Shown here in pieces: positions 48,296-56,660 of a stretch of DNA of 64,000 nt. A program made the position numbers and the translations under genes. The notes beneath the pieces were generated by a model. The model made no database searches. It saw only the letters and a program-made list of their open reading frames with translations, and was not told where the DNA came from. The stretch is from Polynucleobacter parvulilacunae. GTDB lineage: Bacteria > Pseudomonadota > Gammaproteobacteria > Burkholderiales > Burkholderiaceae. Position 1 is the first letter of the stretch, and each line of letters starts with the position of its first letter. The stretch is from NCBI RefSeq assembly GCF_018881715.1, contig NZ_JACVPW010000001.1:645337-709336 (forward strand). Reading direction: 5' to 3'.

Positions 48296-49063
48296 TTACT
48301 CGAAGCGATTATCGAGGCGTCCTACGCCATCAATAATGATGCTGACATTGCTGCCAGGCTTCATCGAGCCAACGCCTACTGAAGTACCACAGGCAATGAT
48401 GTCTCCTGGCGAGAGTGGTACGTCTTGTGAAATTAAACTCACCAGTTTTGCAGGGGAGAAGATCATATCTGCTATTGGATAGTTTTGACGCTCTTGATCA
48501 TTCAGAATTGTCTTGATTATTAGTTTGCTTGGATCCACATCAGTGGTGATGTATGGGCCAAAGACGCCAAAGGTATTAAAGCTCTTTGCACGAGTCCATT
48601 GTGCGTAACCAGGATCGCGGTTCAGGATTTCTATAGCAGTGACATCGTTAATACAGGTGTAACCAAAGATCGCTTTAGCCGCTTCTGCCTCATCGACTTC
48701 ATGACAGCGCTTCCCAATCACAATGCCAAGCTCGCCTTCGTAAACTACTTTTCCAGAATACGACTTTGGAGTGCGAATGACTTGGTTTGCTGCTAAGAAG
48801 GAGTTATTGCCTTTGAGGAAGTACAAAGGCTCAGCAGGTACTGCGTGCTCAAGCTTGGTTACCAATGCATGAAAGTTATCCACCATCGCAACCATCTTGG
48901 AAGGGGTGCATGGGATATCAATTGTTACGTCGGCTAATTTGATGGTTACGCCGGTAGCCTTAGGTGCATTGAATAAATCGCCTTCGTAAACAGCAATCTG
49001 ATCGCCCTGGACCTGCCCTAAACCACTTTTTCCTTGATGCTGAAATCTAAGCCACTGAGCCAT
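48296..49063 (-). CDS. Fumarylacetoacetate hydrolase family protein
   Basis: Metal-dependent enzyme of the FAH/HpaG superfamily acting on acylpyruvates or 2-oxo-enol acids in ring or sugar-acid breakdown. The 255-residue protein has LKGNNSFLAANQVIRTPKSY, the metal-ligand Glu pair in VVYEGELGIVIGKRC (about residues 108-122), YTCINDVTAIEILNRDPG with the Asp ligand, RAKSFNTFGVFGPYI and LSPGDIIACGTSVGVGSMKPGSNVSI near the end. Substrate is not determined. It is divergent from the Cys-type PrdB-like gene and convergent with the ketopantoate reductase-like gene. Confidence 0.9.
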   Translation of the reverse strand: MAQWLRFQHQGKSGLGQVQGDQIAVYEGDLFNAPKATGVTIKLADVTIDIPCTPSKMVAMVDNFHALVTKLEHAVPAEPLYFLKGNNSFLAANQVIRTPKSYSGKVVYEGELGIVIGKRCHEVDEAEAAKAIFGYTCINDVTAIEILNRDPGYAQWTRAKSFNTFGVFGPYITTDVDPSKLIIKTILNDQERQNYPIADMIFSPAKLVSLISQDVPLSPGDIIACGTSVGVGSMKPGSNVSIIIDGVGRLDNRFE

Positions 49064-49120
49064 AATTAGTTCCTATGAAGTTTAAATATTTGATATGCAA
49101 TATCTTACAGGGATGAATTG

Positions 49121-50056
49121 ATGTCTAAGACTTCTGAACTCGTTTTTGCACCAGAACAGGATCAGCCAGTGCGTTACATAGAGCGCACTCGCAGCTATTA
49201 CTTGGGTCTGGGCTATGAGAATCCTTACGTATGGGCTCATTACATTGATGTGCCATTCAACCCACTTCAGAAGCCGCTCAATCAATCCGTATTAGGCTTA
49301 ATTACTACTGCCGTTCCCTATGATCCCAGCAAAGGCTCTCAAAGCCAGGGTGCGCCCTACAACGCTGCAGCGAAGTTTTATCAACCTTATCGGCAGTCGA
49401 TTGATGGCAATATTGATTTGCGTATTGCACACGTAGGTATCGATCGTAAGAATGCCAATATGGAAGATGGCAATTGTTGGTTTCCGTTGGACGCGGCTAA
49501 GCGGGCGGTAGCGGCGGGTAGGGTGGGGGCGTTGTCGCCCAACTTTTATGGCTTACCGACAAATCGCAGTCAACGTCACACTTTGGAAGTGGATGCGCCG
49601 ATCATTATGGAGATGCTAAAGGCGGATGGCGTAGATGTGGCGCTATTAATTCCGAATTGCCCAATATGCCATCAAAGTCAGAGTTTGTTGGCCCGCTATT
49701 TAGAGTCTGCAGGAATTTCAACTGTAGTAATTGGCGCTGCGAAAGATATTGTTGAGTATTGCGGAGTGCCGCGATTTTTATTTAGTGATTTCCCTCTAGG
49801 GAACGCAGCCGCAAAACCAAATGATGCATCCTCACAAGATGTTAGTTTTGAGTTGGCTTTGCGGATATTAGAATCTGCCCCCGCCCCACGTACAACAGTT
49901 CAGTCGCCGCTGATTTGGTCTGCTGATCCATTATGGAAATTAGATTATTCCAATCTCGAGAAGTTATCCCCACAAGAAATCGCTCGCTTGCGTGAAGAGG
50001 CAGAGCAAGCCCGAATTACTGCGCGTGAGCTTAGAACTAAAAGTCTTGGGACTTAA
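49121..50056 (+). CDS. Cysteine homologue of glycine/sarcosine/betaine/D-proline reductase selenoprotein B (GrdB/PrdB-like)
   Basis: The 311-residue protein resembles the B-type subunit of clostridial glycine and D-proline reductases, which cleave C-N bonds with an active selenocysteine. Segments that suggest this are VGLITTAV-like VLGLITTAVPYDP, IAHVGIDRKNANMEDGNCWFP, LKADGVDVALLIPNCPICHQSQ and YLESAGISTVVIGAAKDIVEYCGVPRFLFSDFPLGN. The active-site region reads NCPICHQ with Cys180 and Cys183, where selenoprotein members have Sec; no in-frame TGA occurs. The start is ATG 49121 behind AGGGA; a TTG lies one codon upstream. The last 40 residues form a charged coil. Its function in an apparently aerobic bacterium is unknown. 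Confidence 0.75.
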   Translation: MSKTSELVFAPEQDQPVRYIERTRSYYLGLGYENPYVWAHYIDVPFNPLQKPLNQSVLGLITTAVPYDPSKGSQSQGAPYNAAAKFYQPYRQSIDGNIDLRIAHVGIDRKNANMEDGNCWFPLDAAKRAVAAGRVGALSPNFYGLPTNRSQRHTLEVDAPIIMEMLKADGVDVALLIPNCPICHQSQSLLARYLESAGISTVVIGAAKDIVEYCGVPRFLFSDFPLGNAAAKPNDASSQDVSFELALRILESAPAPRTTVQSPLIWSADPLWKLDYSNLEKLSPQEIARLREEAEQARITARELRTKSLGT

Positions 50057-51057
50057 GTTTGTCTCGTGAGTGAGTATGCGCACAGGGCTTGAAGCGCACT
50101 GCTAGCCTCATTCACTGGGAAGTCCTTTAGACAGGCTAAAGCCAAGTCTGCTTCACGTTTTGCGGCTGCTTGTGTGTAATCTAGCGCGCCAGAGTTTTGT
50201 ACGGCTGCCAGAATTTGTGCAAACACATCATCTGGTAAATCTTGATTTTGTTCAATCGCTGCGCGAACCAAGAGGCGCTCTTCTTTGCTGCCATTTTCTA
50301 GTAAGTAAATGAGTGGCAAAGTGGGTTTACCTTCACGCAAATCATCACCCGCATTCTTGCCCATTTGCGCAGCATTCGCGGTGTAGTCCAGCAAATCGTC
50401 CATGAGCTGGAATGCAGTGCCAATGTGGCGCCCAAATGCAGCCGCTTGTTCTCTTTGCGCATCCGTAGCGTTTGCCAAAATTGCACCCAACTCCGTGGAT
50501 GCCTCGAATAATTTGGCAGTTTTGTAGCGGATGACTTGCAAATAGCTAGCTTCATCTACTTCTGGGTCATTCATATTGAGAAGTTGCAACACTTCGCCCT
50601 CGGCAATCGTATTGGTTGCATCTGACAAAATTTGCATGACTCTTAGGTCATTTGGGCCGACCATCATTTGGAAGGCTCGGGAGTATAAGAAGTCACCCAC
50701 CAAAACGCTGGCAGCATTACCAAAAGCAGCATTTGCCGTCTCACGACCCCTTCTAAGGGTGGATTCATCGACTACATCATCATGTAGCAGGGTGGCTGTA
50801 TGGATAAATTCAACAACGGCGGACATTTCTAGGGTGTGGGGCGTTTCCTTGCCATTGGCTAAGGCTTTGGCCACCAACATCAATAGGGCTGGTCTGACCC
50901 GCTTACCACCCGCCTGGATGATATAGGTCGAGATTTGGTCAATTAAGGCGACTTTTGAGGCCAAACGCTGGCGGATAACCTCGTCTAAAGCCTTGAAATC
51001 TAAGGAAATTGGGGCCAGAATTTGGCTTAAGTCATTGATTTTGACAGTGCTCGGCAT
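50053..51057 (-). CDS. ispB: Octaprenyl diphosphate synthase
   Basis: IspB elongates farnesyl diphosphate to the C40 side chain of ubiquinone-8. The 334-residue trans-prenyltransferase contains IIQAGGKRVRPALLMLVAKAL, the first Asp-rich motif TLLHDDVVDESTLRRG (about residues 80-95), VGDFLYSRAFQMMV, RYKTAKLFEASTELGAIL and the second motif FQLMDDLLDYT (about 205-215), followed by GDDLREGKPTLPLIYLL. I start at ATG 51057 (MPSTVKINDLSQILAPISL); the frame is open for another 62 codons upstream, but these run through the rplU promoter and rplU itself and are not family-like. Confidence 0.95.
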   Translation of the reverse strand: MPSTVKINDLSQILAPISLDFKALDEVIRQRLASKVALIDQISTYIIQAGGKRVRPALLMLVAKALANGKETPHTLEMSAVVEFIHTATLLHDDVVDESTLRRGRETANAAFGNAASVLVGDFLYSRAFQMMVGPNDLRVMQILSDATNTIAEGEVLQLLNMNDPEVDEASYLQVIRYKTAKLFEASTELGAILANATDAQREQAAAFGRHIGTAFQLMDDLLDYTANAAQMGKNAGDDLREGKPTLPLIYLLENGSKEERLLVRAAIEQNQDLPDDVFAQILAAVQNSGALDYTQAAAKREADLALACLKDFPVNEASSALQALCAYSLTRQT

Positions 51058-51069
51058 GCAAGATATAAT
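51041..51069 (+). promoter_or_regulatory. Exact-consensus sigma-70 promoter of rplU-rpmA
   Basis: TTGACA at 51041-51046 and TATAAT at 51064-51069 are separated by 17 bases, an exact match to the sigma-70 consensus in sequence and spacing. Transcription would start near 51076, giving a leader of about 55 bases before the rplU ATG at 51133. The -35 element lies inside the first codons of ispB on the other strand, so the promoter overlaps the divergent gene's 5' end. Confidence 0.88.
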
Positions 51070-51132
51070 AATGGGCTTAGCTGGTCCAGGGTGGATTAGC
51101 TTAAATGTAGATATTAATTGAGGTTTCAAACC

Positions 51133-51444
51133 ATGTACGCGGTCATAAAAACCGGTGGCAAACAGTATAAAGTTGCTGCAGGCGAAAAATTGAAAATAGA
51201 ACAGATACCAGCGGAAATCGGCAGCGAAATCACTCTTGACCAAGTCCTCGCCGTTGGCGAAGGCGCTTCACTGAAATTAGGTGATCCATTGGTTAATGGT
51301 GCAGCTGTGATGGCCACTGTCGTCTCCCAGGGACGTCACGATAAAGTGACAATCTTTAAGATGCGCCGTCGCAAGCATTATCAAAAGCACCAAGGCCATC
51401 GTCAGAATTTCACTGAAATTTTGATCAACACGATTAAAGCCTAA
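51133..51444 (+). CDS. rplU: 50S ribosomal protein L21
   Basis: L21 binds 23S rRNA in the large subunit. The 103-residue protein starts [20 protein letters not shown] and includes [27 protein letters not shown], the conserved basic C-terminal part, split here over residues 74-100. Length is standard. The start at 51133 is taken over an in-frame codon at 51118 because L21 begins with MYAVI(K/E)TGGKQ. It leads rplU-rpmA, an arrangement nearly universal in bacteria. Confidence 0.98.
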   Translation: MYAVIKTGGKQYKVAAGEKLKIEQIPAEIGSEITLDQVLAVGEGASLKLGDPLVNGAAVMATVVSQGRHDKVTIFKMRRRKHYQKHQGHRQNFTEILINTIKA

Positions 51445-51463
51445 TTCAGGGTAGGAGAAAGAT

Positions 51464-51724
51464 ATGGCACAGAAAAAAGGCGGCGGCTCAACACGAAATG
51501 GCCGCGACTCAGAATCGAAACGTCTAGGCGTTAAGGTATTCGGCGGCGAGCATATTAATGCTGGCAGCATCATCATTCGTCAACGTGGCACACGTGTTCA
51601 TCCAGGTGCTAACGTTGGTATCGGTAAGGATCACACTTTGTTCGCCTTAATTGACGGCCAAGTGGAATTCGGCGTTAAGGGTGCTTTGAAGAAGGCCCAA
51701 GTTTCAGTCTTGCCTCGTTCATAA
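51464..51724 (+). CDS. rpmA: 50S ribosomal protein L27
   Basis: L27 lies near the peptidyl transferase centre. The 86-residue frame begins [20 protein letters not shown] and contains [21 protein letters not shown] and [17 protein letters not shown], all canonical. The N-terminus lacks the cleavable extension seen in Firmicutes. A good ribosome-binding site GTAGGAGAAAG precedes it, 19 bases after rplU. A terminator lies about 57 bases downstream, just before obgE. Confidence 0.98.
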   Translation: MAQKKGGGSTRNGRDSESKRLGVKVFGGEHINAGSIIIRQRGTRVHPGANVGIGKDHTLFALIDGQVEFGVKGALKKAQVSVLPRS

Positions 51725-51781
51725 GGCGCCTGACTGAGACACGTTTGATTCAGATTTATTCCGAATTTAACTCTTAGGAAC

Positions 51782-51807
51782 AGGCCTCGCTAAGCGAGGC
51801 CTTTTTT
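51782..51807 (+). terminator. Intrinsic terminator after rpmA, ending at the obgE start
   Basis: AGGCCTCGC at 51782-51790 pairs with GCGAGGCCT at 51794-51802 (9 perfect pairs, TAA loop) followed by six T. The obgE ATG is at 51812, only a few bases after the T run. GAGG at 51796-51799, the only Shine-Dalgarno-like sequence before obgE, lies in the right arm of the stem, so the terminator hairpin would also hide the ribosome-binding site on readthrough RNA. Confidence 0.88.
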
Positions 51808-51811
51808 ATTC

Positions 51812-52900
51812 ATGAAATTTATAGACGAAGCACGTATCGAAGTGATTGCCGGGCAAGGTGGTGCCGGAAGCGCCTCTATGCGCCGCGAAAAGTTCATTGA
51901 ATTTGGCGGCCCTGACGGTGGCGACGGCGGCAAAGGCGGAAGCGTATGGGCAATAGCCGATCGCAATATCAATACTTTGATTGATTACCGTTACGCAAAA
52001 ACACACACTGCAAAAAATGGTGAGCCAGGTCGTGGCGCTGATTGCTATGGCCGCGCAGGTGATGACATTGAGTTGCGGATGCCTGTTGGTACCATCATTG
52101 CCGACTATGAAACTGGTGAGCCAATTGCTGACTTAACCACGCATGGCGAGCGTCTATGTTTGGCGCAGGGCGGTGTTGGTGGTTGGGGCAATATTCACTT
52201 TAAGAGCAGTACAAATAGAGCACCACGTCAAAAGACGAATGGTAAAGAAGGTGAACGTCGTAAGCTCAAGCTTGAATTAAAGGTGCTGGCTGACGTCGGT
52301 TTATTGGGTATGCCGAATGCGGGTAAATCCACCTTGATTACTGCAGTTTCGAATGCGCGTCCAAAGATTGCGGATTATCCATTTACTACTTTGCATCCAA
52401 ATTTGGGTGTGGTGCGTGTGGGTGCTGAGCGTAGTTTTGTGATTGCTGATATTCCGGGTTTGATTGAAGGTGCTGCTGAAGGTGCTGGCCTTGGCCACCG
52501 TTTCTTAAGGCACTTGCAGCGTACCGGCGTTCTTTTGCATTTAGTCGACATCGCTCCATTTGATTCGAATATAGATCCAGTTGCCGATGCTGTGGCGATT
52601 GTGAATGAGTTGCGTAAATACGATGAGGCTTTAGTTGAGAAACCACGTTGGTTGGTGCTCAATAAGGTCGATATGATTCCTGAAGAGGATCGCAAGAAGG
52701 TTGTGGCTGACTTTGTGAAAAAGTTTAAGTGGAAAGGCCCTGTCTTTGAGATTTCGGCTTTAACAGGCCTGGGTTGTGACAAGCTTTGCTACTCCTTGCA
52801 GGATTATTTGGATTCTGTACGTCGTGACCGAGATGATGCCGATGAGCGCGCTCAAGATCCGCGCTATCAAGATCAGCTAGAAGATAAAAAACCAGATTAA
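51812..52900 (+). CDS. obgE: Obg family GTPase
   Basis: ObgE is a 50S-associated GTPase acting in ribosome assembly and stress control. The 362 residues have the glycine-rich Obg fold at the N-terminus ([36 protein letters not shown]), then the G domain with G1 [15 protein letters not shown] (about 165-180), switch [15 protein letters not shown]3 [11 protein letters not shown]4 LNKVD and G5 EISALTG. The C-terminal tail after residue 335 is acidic, as in other proteobacterial Obg. Expression must come from readthrough of the preceding terminator or from an unseen promoter in the rpmA end; proB follows by 14 bases. Confidence 0.96.
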   Translation: MKFIDEARIEVIAGQGGAGSASMRREKFIEFGGPDGGDGGKGGSVWAIADRNINTLIDYRYAKTHTAKNGEPGRGADCYGRAGDDIELRMPVGTIIADYETGEPIADLTTHGERLCLAQGGVGGWGNIHFKSSTNRAPRQKTNGKEGERRKLKLELKVLADVGLLGMPNAGKSTLITAVSNARPKIADYPFTTLHPNLGVVRVGAERSFVIADIPGLIEGAAEGAGLGHRFLRHLQRTGVLLHLVDIAPFDSNIDPVADAVAIVNELRKYDEALVEKPRWLVLNKVDMIPEEDRKKVVADFVKKFKWKGPVFEISALTGLGCDKLCYSLQDYLDSVRRDRDDADERAQDPRYQDQLEDKKPD

Positions 52901-52914
52901 ACATTTGATTTGCT

Positions 52915-53703
52915 ATGAATGCTAAAAAAACCCAACGGATTGTTGTCAAGGTAGGTTCTAGTCTAGTTACCAATAATGGTGAGGGCTTGGATCATGCTGC
53001 GATTGCTATGTGGGCTGAGCAAATGGCTGGTCTATTAAAGGATGGTCATGAGGTATTAATGGTGAGCTCCGGTGCTATTGCTGAAGGCATGCAGCGCCTA
53101 GGTTGGTCTAAGCGTCCACAGGAGATTCATCAATTGCAGGCAGCTGCTGCAGTTGGCCAGATGGGTTTGGTACAGGTTTATGAAAGCTGCTTTGCGCGCT
53201 TTAATTTGCGTAGTGCCCAGATCTTATTGACCAATGCGGATTTGGCAGACGCAGAGCGCAATGCAAACGCGAGAGCTACTCTGGATACATTATTAAAGTT
53301 AGGTGTAGTTCCCATCATCAATGAGAATGACACAGTAGTGACTGATGAAATCAAGTTTGGTGACAACGATAGCCTTGCTGCTCTAGTAACCAATTTAATT
53401 CAGGCGGATTTATTGGTGATTTTGACTGATCAAGGGGGTCTCTTTACTGCGGATCCACGTCAAAATCCTAATGCCACTTTGCTTTCTGACGCTGTTGCAG
53501 GTGATCCTGCGCTGGAAAAAATGGCTGGCGGTGCTGCAAGCGAGCTTAGCAAGGGCGGTATGTTGACTAAGGTATTGGCTGCAAAAATTGCAGTGAAAAC
53601 TGGCGCCGCTACAGTGATTGCCTCAGGGCGCGAGCCTAACGTTTTGACACGCTTATTGGCGGGTGAAAAGATTGGCACCCGCCTAGTGCCGGCCTCAAAG
53701 TAA
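52915..53703 (+). CDS. proB: Glutamate 5-kinase without a PUA domain
   Basis: ProB phosphorylates glutamate in the first step of proline synthesis. The 262 residues form one complete amino-acid kinase domain: [103 protein letters not shown] and [17 protein letters not shown], then [25 protein letters not shown] and a short end. The C-terminal PUA domain of about 100 residues found in the E. coli enzyme (367 residues) is absent; a TAA at 53701-53703 is followed almost at once by a convergent gene. Confidence 0.95.
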   Translation: MNAKKTQRIVVKVGSSLVTNNGEGLDHAAIAMWAEQMAGLLKDGHEVLMVSSGAIAEGMQRLGWSKRPQEIHQLQAAAAVGQMGLVQVYESCFARFNLRSAQILLTNADLADAERNANARATLDTLLKLGVVPIINENDTVVTDEIKFGDNDSLAALVTNLIQADLLVILTDQGGLFTADPRQNPNATLLSDAVAGDPALEKMAGGAASELSKGGMLTKVLAAKIAVKTGAATVIASGREPNVLTRLLAGEKIGTRLVPASK

Positions 53704-53707
53704 TTTT

Positions 53708-54274
53708 TTAATAAATTACCCCAAACGAATTGCTTGGCTTTGTTCCACCAGTAAATCCATTGGGATTGAGCGACTGAAGAATTGTCTTAATATTCTTTTC
53801 TTGGTTATCAAAGTTACAAAATGCACCTTGTGCTAAAGCAGCTTGATAGCGGTTTGGTACATTGCTTTGGATGTTCCGCCAAGTGGATAGGGGATTCTCT
53901 CTCCACGCTCCATTTTCTAGAGTCCCATAGAGTCGCCACTGAAATGAGTCGCAGCGAATTCCTTCGTATTGGGCTTGTACGCTGCCATTTGGAGAGGTCA
54001 ATACGACAATATATCGGGTGACTCCATCAGCCCCAATCAAAATGGAATCAGTATCTACGGCAAACTTAAAGATGGTTCGCTCAGATACATAAAAGGGTTG
54101 AAGGGTTGTCTGATTTGGTGGGTTTAGGGGCATTGTAGTTGCCCCCTCTTTAAATACCATTGGCGCAAATGGATCTAGACCGCTTTGCAGTGGATCTCCA
54201 GCACAGCCAAGAAGTGTGCCCACAAAGATGAGGCAGCTTATGGGTAGTCTAAGTTTTTGCAAAGCACTATTCAT
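53708..54274 (-). CDS. CNP1-like family lipoprotein
   Basis: Predicted lipoprotein of the CNP1-like family found in betaproteobacteria; function unknown. From ATG 54274 it has 188 residues: signal peptide [20 protein letters not shown] with lipobox LLGC (lipid Cys about residue 24), then the domain with [54 protein letters not shown] (split) and [21 protein letters not shown]. Two Cys in the mature domain could form a disulfide in the periplasm. The ATG overlaps the rppH stop by 8 bases; the frame continues upstream within rppH but the later start exposes the signal. Confidence 0.85.
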   Translation of the reverse strand: MNSALQKLRLPISCLIFVGTLLGCAGDPLQSGLDPFAPMVFKEGATTMPLNPPNQTTLQPFYVSERTIFKFAVDTDSILIGADGVTRYIVVLTSPNGSVQAQYEGIRCDSFQWRLYGTLENGAWRENPLSTWRNIQSNVPNRYQAALAQGAFCNFDNQEKNIKTILQSLNPNGFTGGTKPSNSFGVIY

Positions 54275-54869
54275 TTTCTTTATCCGATTTATCAGATGAT
54301 TTTTTTTGATCTTCATGGCTGCCATAAAAAGACTGAATTAAATCAAGGGGAGATCCCCAGGCAAGTTGCTGCATGCGCATGCCCCGGGATAAGAAGCGCG
54401 CTAATTCAGAAAGTGCTAATTGATAAACTTCGCGTTTAAAGCCAATAACCGCATCCAACTGAATCCAGAATGGTACCCAGCGCCAAGCATCAAACTCGGG
54501 GTGTTCAGAGGCGCGCAATTGGATGTCGCTATCAAGGCCAACTAGCCGAAGAAGAAACCAAATTTGTTTTTGACCGCGATAAGCGGCGCGATGGACTCGA
54601 GTGGAGTTTTGACGGCGCAAGTATTCCTCAGGGACGTCATAGCGAAGCCAATCCCTAGTGCGTCCAATAATTTGGACATGCTCCGGCAGTAAGCCAACCT
54701 CCTCTTGCAATTCGCGGTACATAGCCTGTTCAGGGCTTTCACCATGCTGAATCCCGCCCTGCGGGAACTGCCACGAATGCTGCCCAACGCGTTTTCCCCA
54801 GAAAACCTCGTTACGGCCGTTGAGGAGGACAATGCCGACATTCGGGCGATACCCTTCACGGTCAAGCAT
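54267..54869 (-). CDS. rppH: RNA pyrophosphohydrolase
   Basis: RppH removes pyrophosphate from mRNA 5' ends and triggers RNase E-dependent decay. The 200-residue protein starts [29 protein letters not shown] (split), with the NUDIX box [23 protein letters not shown] (about residues 38-60) and [26 protein letters not shown] and [24 protein letters not shown], all RppH-specific. It has the usual C-terminal tail, rich in Lys, Asp and Glu. Divergent from proS, with a 48-base gap that must contain both promoters. Confidence 0.95.
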   Translation of the reverse strand: MLDREGYRPNVGIVLLNGRNEVFWGKRVGQHSWQFPQGGIQHGESPEQAMYRELQEEVGLLPEHVQIIGRTRDWLRYDVPEEYLRRQNSTRVHRAAYRGQKQIWFLLRLVGLDSDIQLRASEHPEFDAWRWVPFWIQLDAVIGFKREVYQLALSELARFLSRGMRMQQLAWGSPLDLIQSFYGSHEDQKKSSDKSDKENE

Positions 54870-54917
54870 GATCGTGCCTCAAATCCTTTAAAATCAACGA
54901 TTTGATTATATCCATAC

Positions 54918-56660
54918 ATGAAAGCCTCACAATCATTTCTCGCCACGCTAAAAGAAGCCCCCTCTGACGCTGAGGTGGTTTCGCACAAACTCATGGTGCG
55001 TGCAGGTTTAATTCGCAAGCTCAGTGCGGGTATTTATAACTATTTACCACTGGGTTTGAAAGTCATTCGCAAGGTCGAAAACATCATCCGCGAAGAAATG
55101 AATCGCGCTGGCGCAATTGAATTGCTGATGCCGATGATTCAGCCCGCTGAATTATGGCAAGAGACTGGCCGCTGGGAAAAGATGGGCCCAGAGTTACTGC
55201 GCATCAAAGATCGTCATGATCGTGATTTCTTGATTCAGCCAACCTCAGAAGAGGTTATTACTGATTTAGCGCGTAATGAGATCAAGAGTTACAAACAATT
55301 GCCTGTGAACTTCTATCAAATTCAGACTAAGTTCCGTGATGAGCGCCGTCCTCGTTTTGGCATCATGCGTGGTCGTGAGTTCAGCATGAAAGATGCTTAT
55401 TCATTCGATAAGGATGTTGAGGGCCTCAAGAAATCCTATCAAGTGATGTTTGATGCCTATACCCGCATCTTTAAACGGATGGGTTTGCAATTCCGCGCAG
55501 TGACTGCTGATAATGGCGCCATTGGTGGATCTGGTAGTCAAGAGTTCCACGTGATTGCAGATACTGGTGAGGATGCAATTGTCTATTGCCCTAACTCTGA
55601 TTACGCAGCCAACTTAGAGGCTGCAGAGTCTTTGGCATTAATTGCTGCTCGTGCTGCAGCCAATGCGGCGATGGCTAAAGTGCCTACGCCGGATAAGACC
55701 AATTGTGCTGATGTAGCCAAGTTTTTAAATATTCCCCTTCAATCTACTGTGAAGTCATTGCTATTTGCGGCTGATCAAGAAAAAGGTCCAGCAAAACTCT
55801 TTATGTTGTTGGTGCGTGGTGACCATGAGCTTAATGAAGTGAAAGCGAGCAAGATTCCTGGGATGTCAGAGTCACGCTTTGCCACTGAAGCAGAAATCAA
55901 ACAAGCTTGTAATGCTCCGGCCGGTTATCTGGGTCCTGTTGGTGTGAGCGCTGATGTGACTGTTGTTGCGGACAGAACGGTAGCCAACATGGCTGATTTT
56001 GTGTGTGGCGCCAATGATGCTGGTCATCATTTGACCGGTGTGAACTGGAGCCGTGATTTACCTGAGCCATTGGTATTGGATATTCGTAATGCCGTGATTG
56101 GTGACCCTTCGCCAGATGGCAAAGGTGTTGTCGATATTTGCCGCGGCATTGAAGTTGGGCATGTATTCCAATTGGGTACACGTTATTCAGAATCGATGGG
56201 TTGCACCTATTTGGATCAACAGGGCAAAGCGCAGCCCATGGTGATGGGTTGTTATGGCATTGGCGTAACACGCTTACTGGGTGCTGCGATTGAGCAGGGT
56301 CATGATGAGAAGGGCATTATTTGGCCAATCTCGATGGCGCCATTTGAAGTGGTGATTTGCCCGATGGGTTACGAAAAATCAGAAGCGGTCAAAGCGGCAT
56401 GTGACCAACTGCATGATGAGTTACTAGCCGCTGGAATTGATGTGATTCTGGATGATCGTAATGAACGCCCGGGTGCGATGTTTGCTGACTGGGAGTTGAT
56501 TGGGGCGCCATTCCGCGTCGTTATTGGCGATCGTGGTTTGGCAGATTCTCAGGTGGAATTTAAAGGCCGTACTGATGCCGAGTCTCAGAACATCCCACTC
56601 GGCGAGATCAAGACAAAAGTAATTGCTGCAGTTCAAGCAGCCAAGAGCTTAGTCAGTTAA
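54918..56660 (+). CDS. proS: Prolyl-tRNA synthetase
   Basis: ProS charges tRNA(Pro). The 580-residue protein is the bacterial type with the editing insertion: [25 protein letters not shown] near residue 25, [58 protein letters not shown] (motif 2, split across about 110-165), the INS editing domain from about 235 to 390 ([16 protein letters not shown]), [18 protein letters not shown] with motif 3, and the anticodon-binding domain from about 470 ([21 protein letters not shown]). Convergent with ffh, whose stop is adjacent. Confidence 0.97.
   Translation: MKASQSFLATLKEAPSDAEVVSHKLMVRAGLIRKLSAGIYNYLPLGLKVIRKVENIIREEMNRAGAIELLMPMIQPAELWQETGRWEKMGPELLRIKDRHDRDFLIQPTSEEVITDLARNEIKSYKQLPVNFYQIQTKFRDERRPRFGIMRGREFSMKDAYSFDKDVEGLKKSYQVMFDAYTRIFKRMGLQFRAVTADNGAIGGSGSQEFHVIADTGEDAIVYCPNSDYAANLEAAESLALIAARAAANAAMAKVPTPDKTNCADVAKFLNIPLQSTVKSLLFAADQEKGPAKLFMLLVRGDHELNEVKASKIPGMSESRFATEAEIKQACNAPAGYLGPVGVSADVTVVADRTVANMADFVCGANDAGHHLTGVNWSRDLPEPLVLDIRNAVIGDPSPDGKGVVDICRGIEVGHVFQLGTRYSESMGCTYLDQQGKAQPMVMGCYGIGVTRLLGAAIEQGHDEKGIIWPISMAPFEVVICPMGYEKSEAVKAACDQLHDELLAAGIDVILDDRNERPGAMFADWELIGAPFRVVIGDRGLADSQVEFKGRTDAESQNIPLGEIKTKVIAAVQAAKSLVS

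Noticed and set aside
49660..49680. Selenocysteine codon with SECIS in the GrdB/PrdB-like gene
   Set aside because: The active-site positions are ordinary Cys codons and there is no in-frame TGA, so this is not a selenoprotein gene.
51058..51243. 62-codon N-terminal extension of ispB
   Set aside because: It runs antisense through the rplU promoter and rplU and has no prenyltransferase features; the ATG at 51057 gives the normal length.
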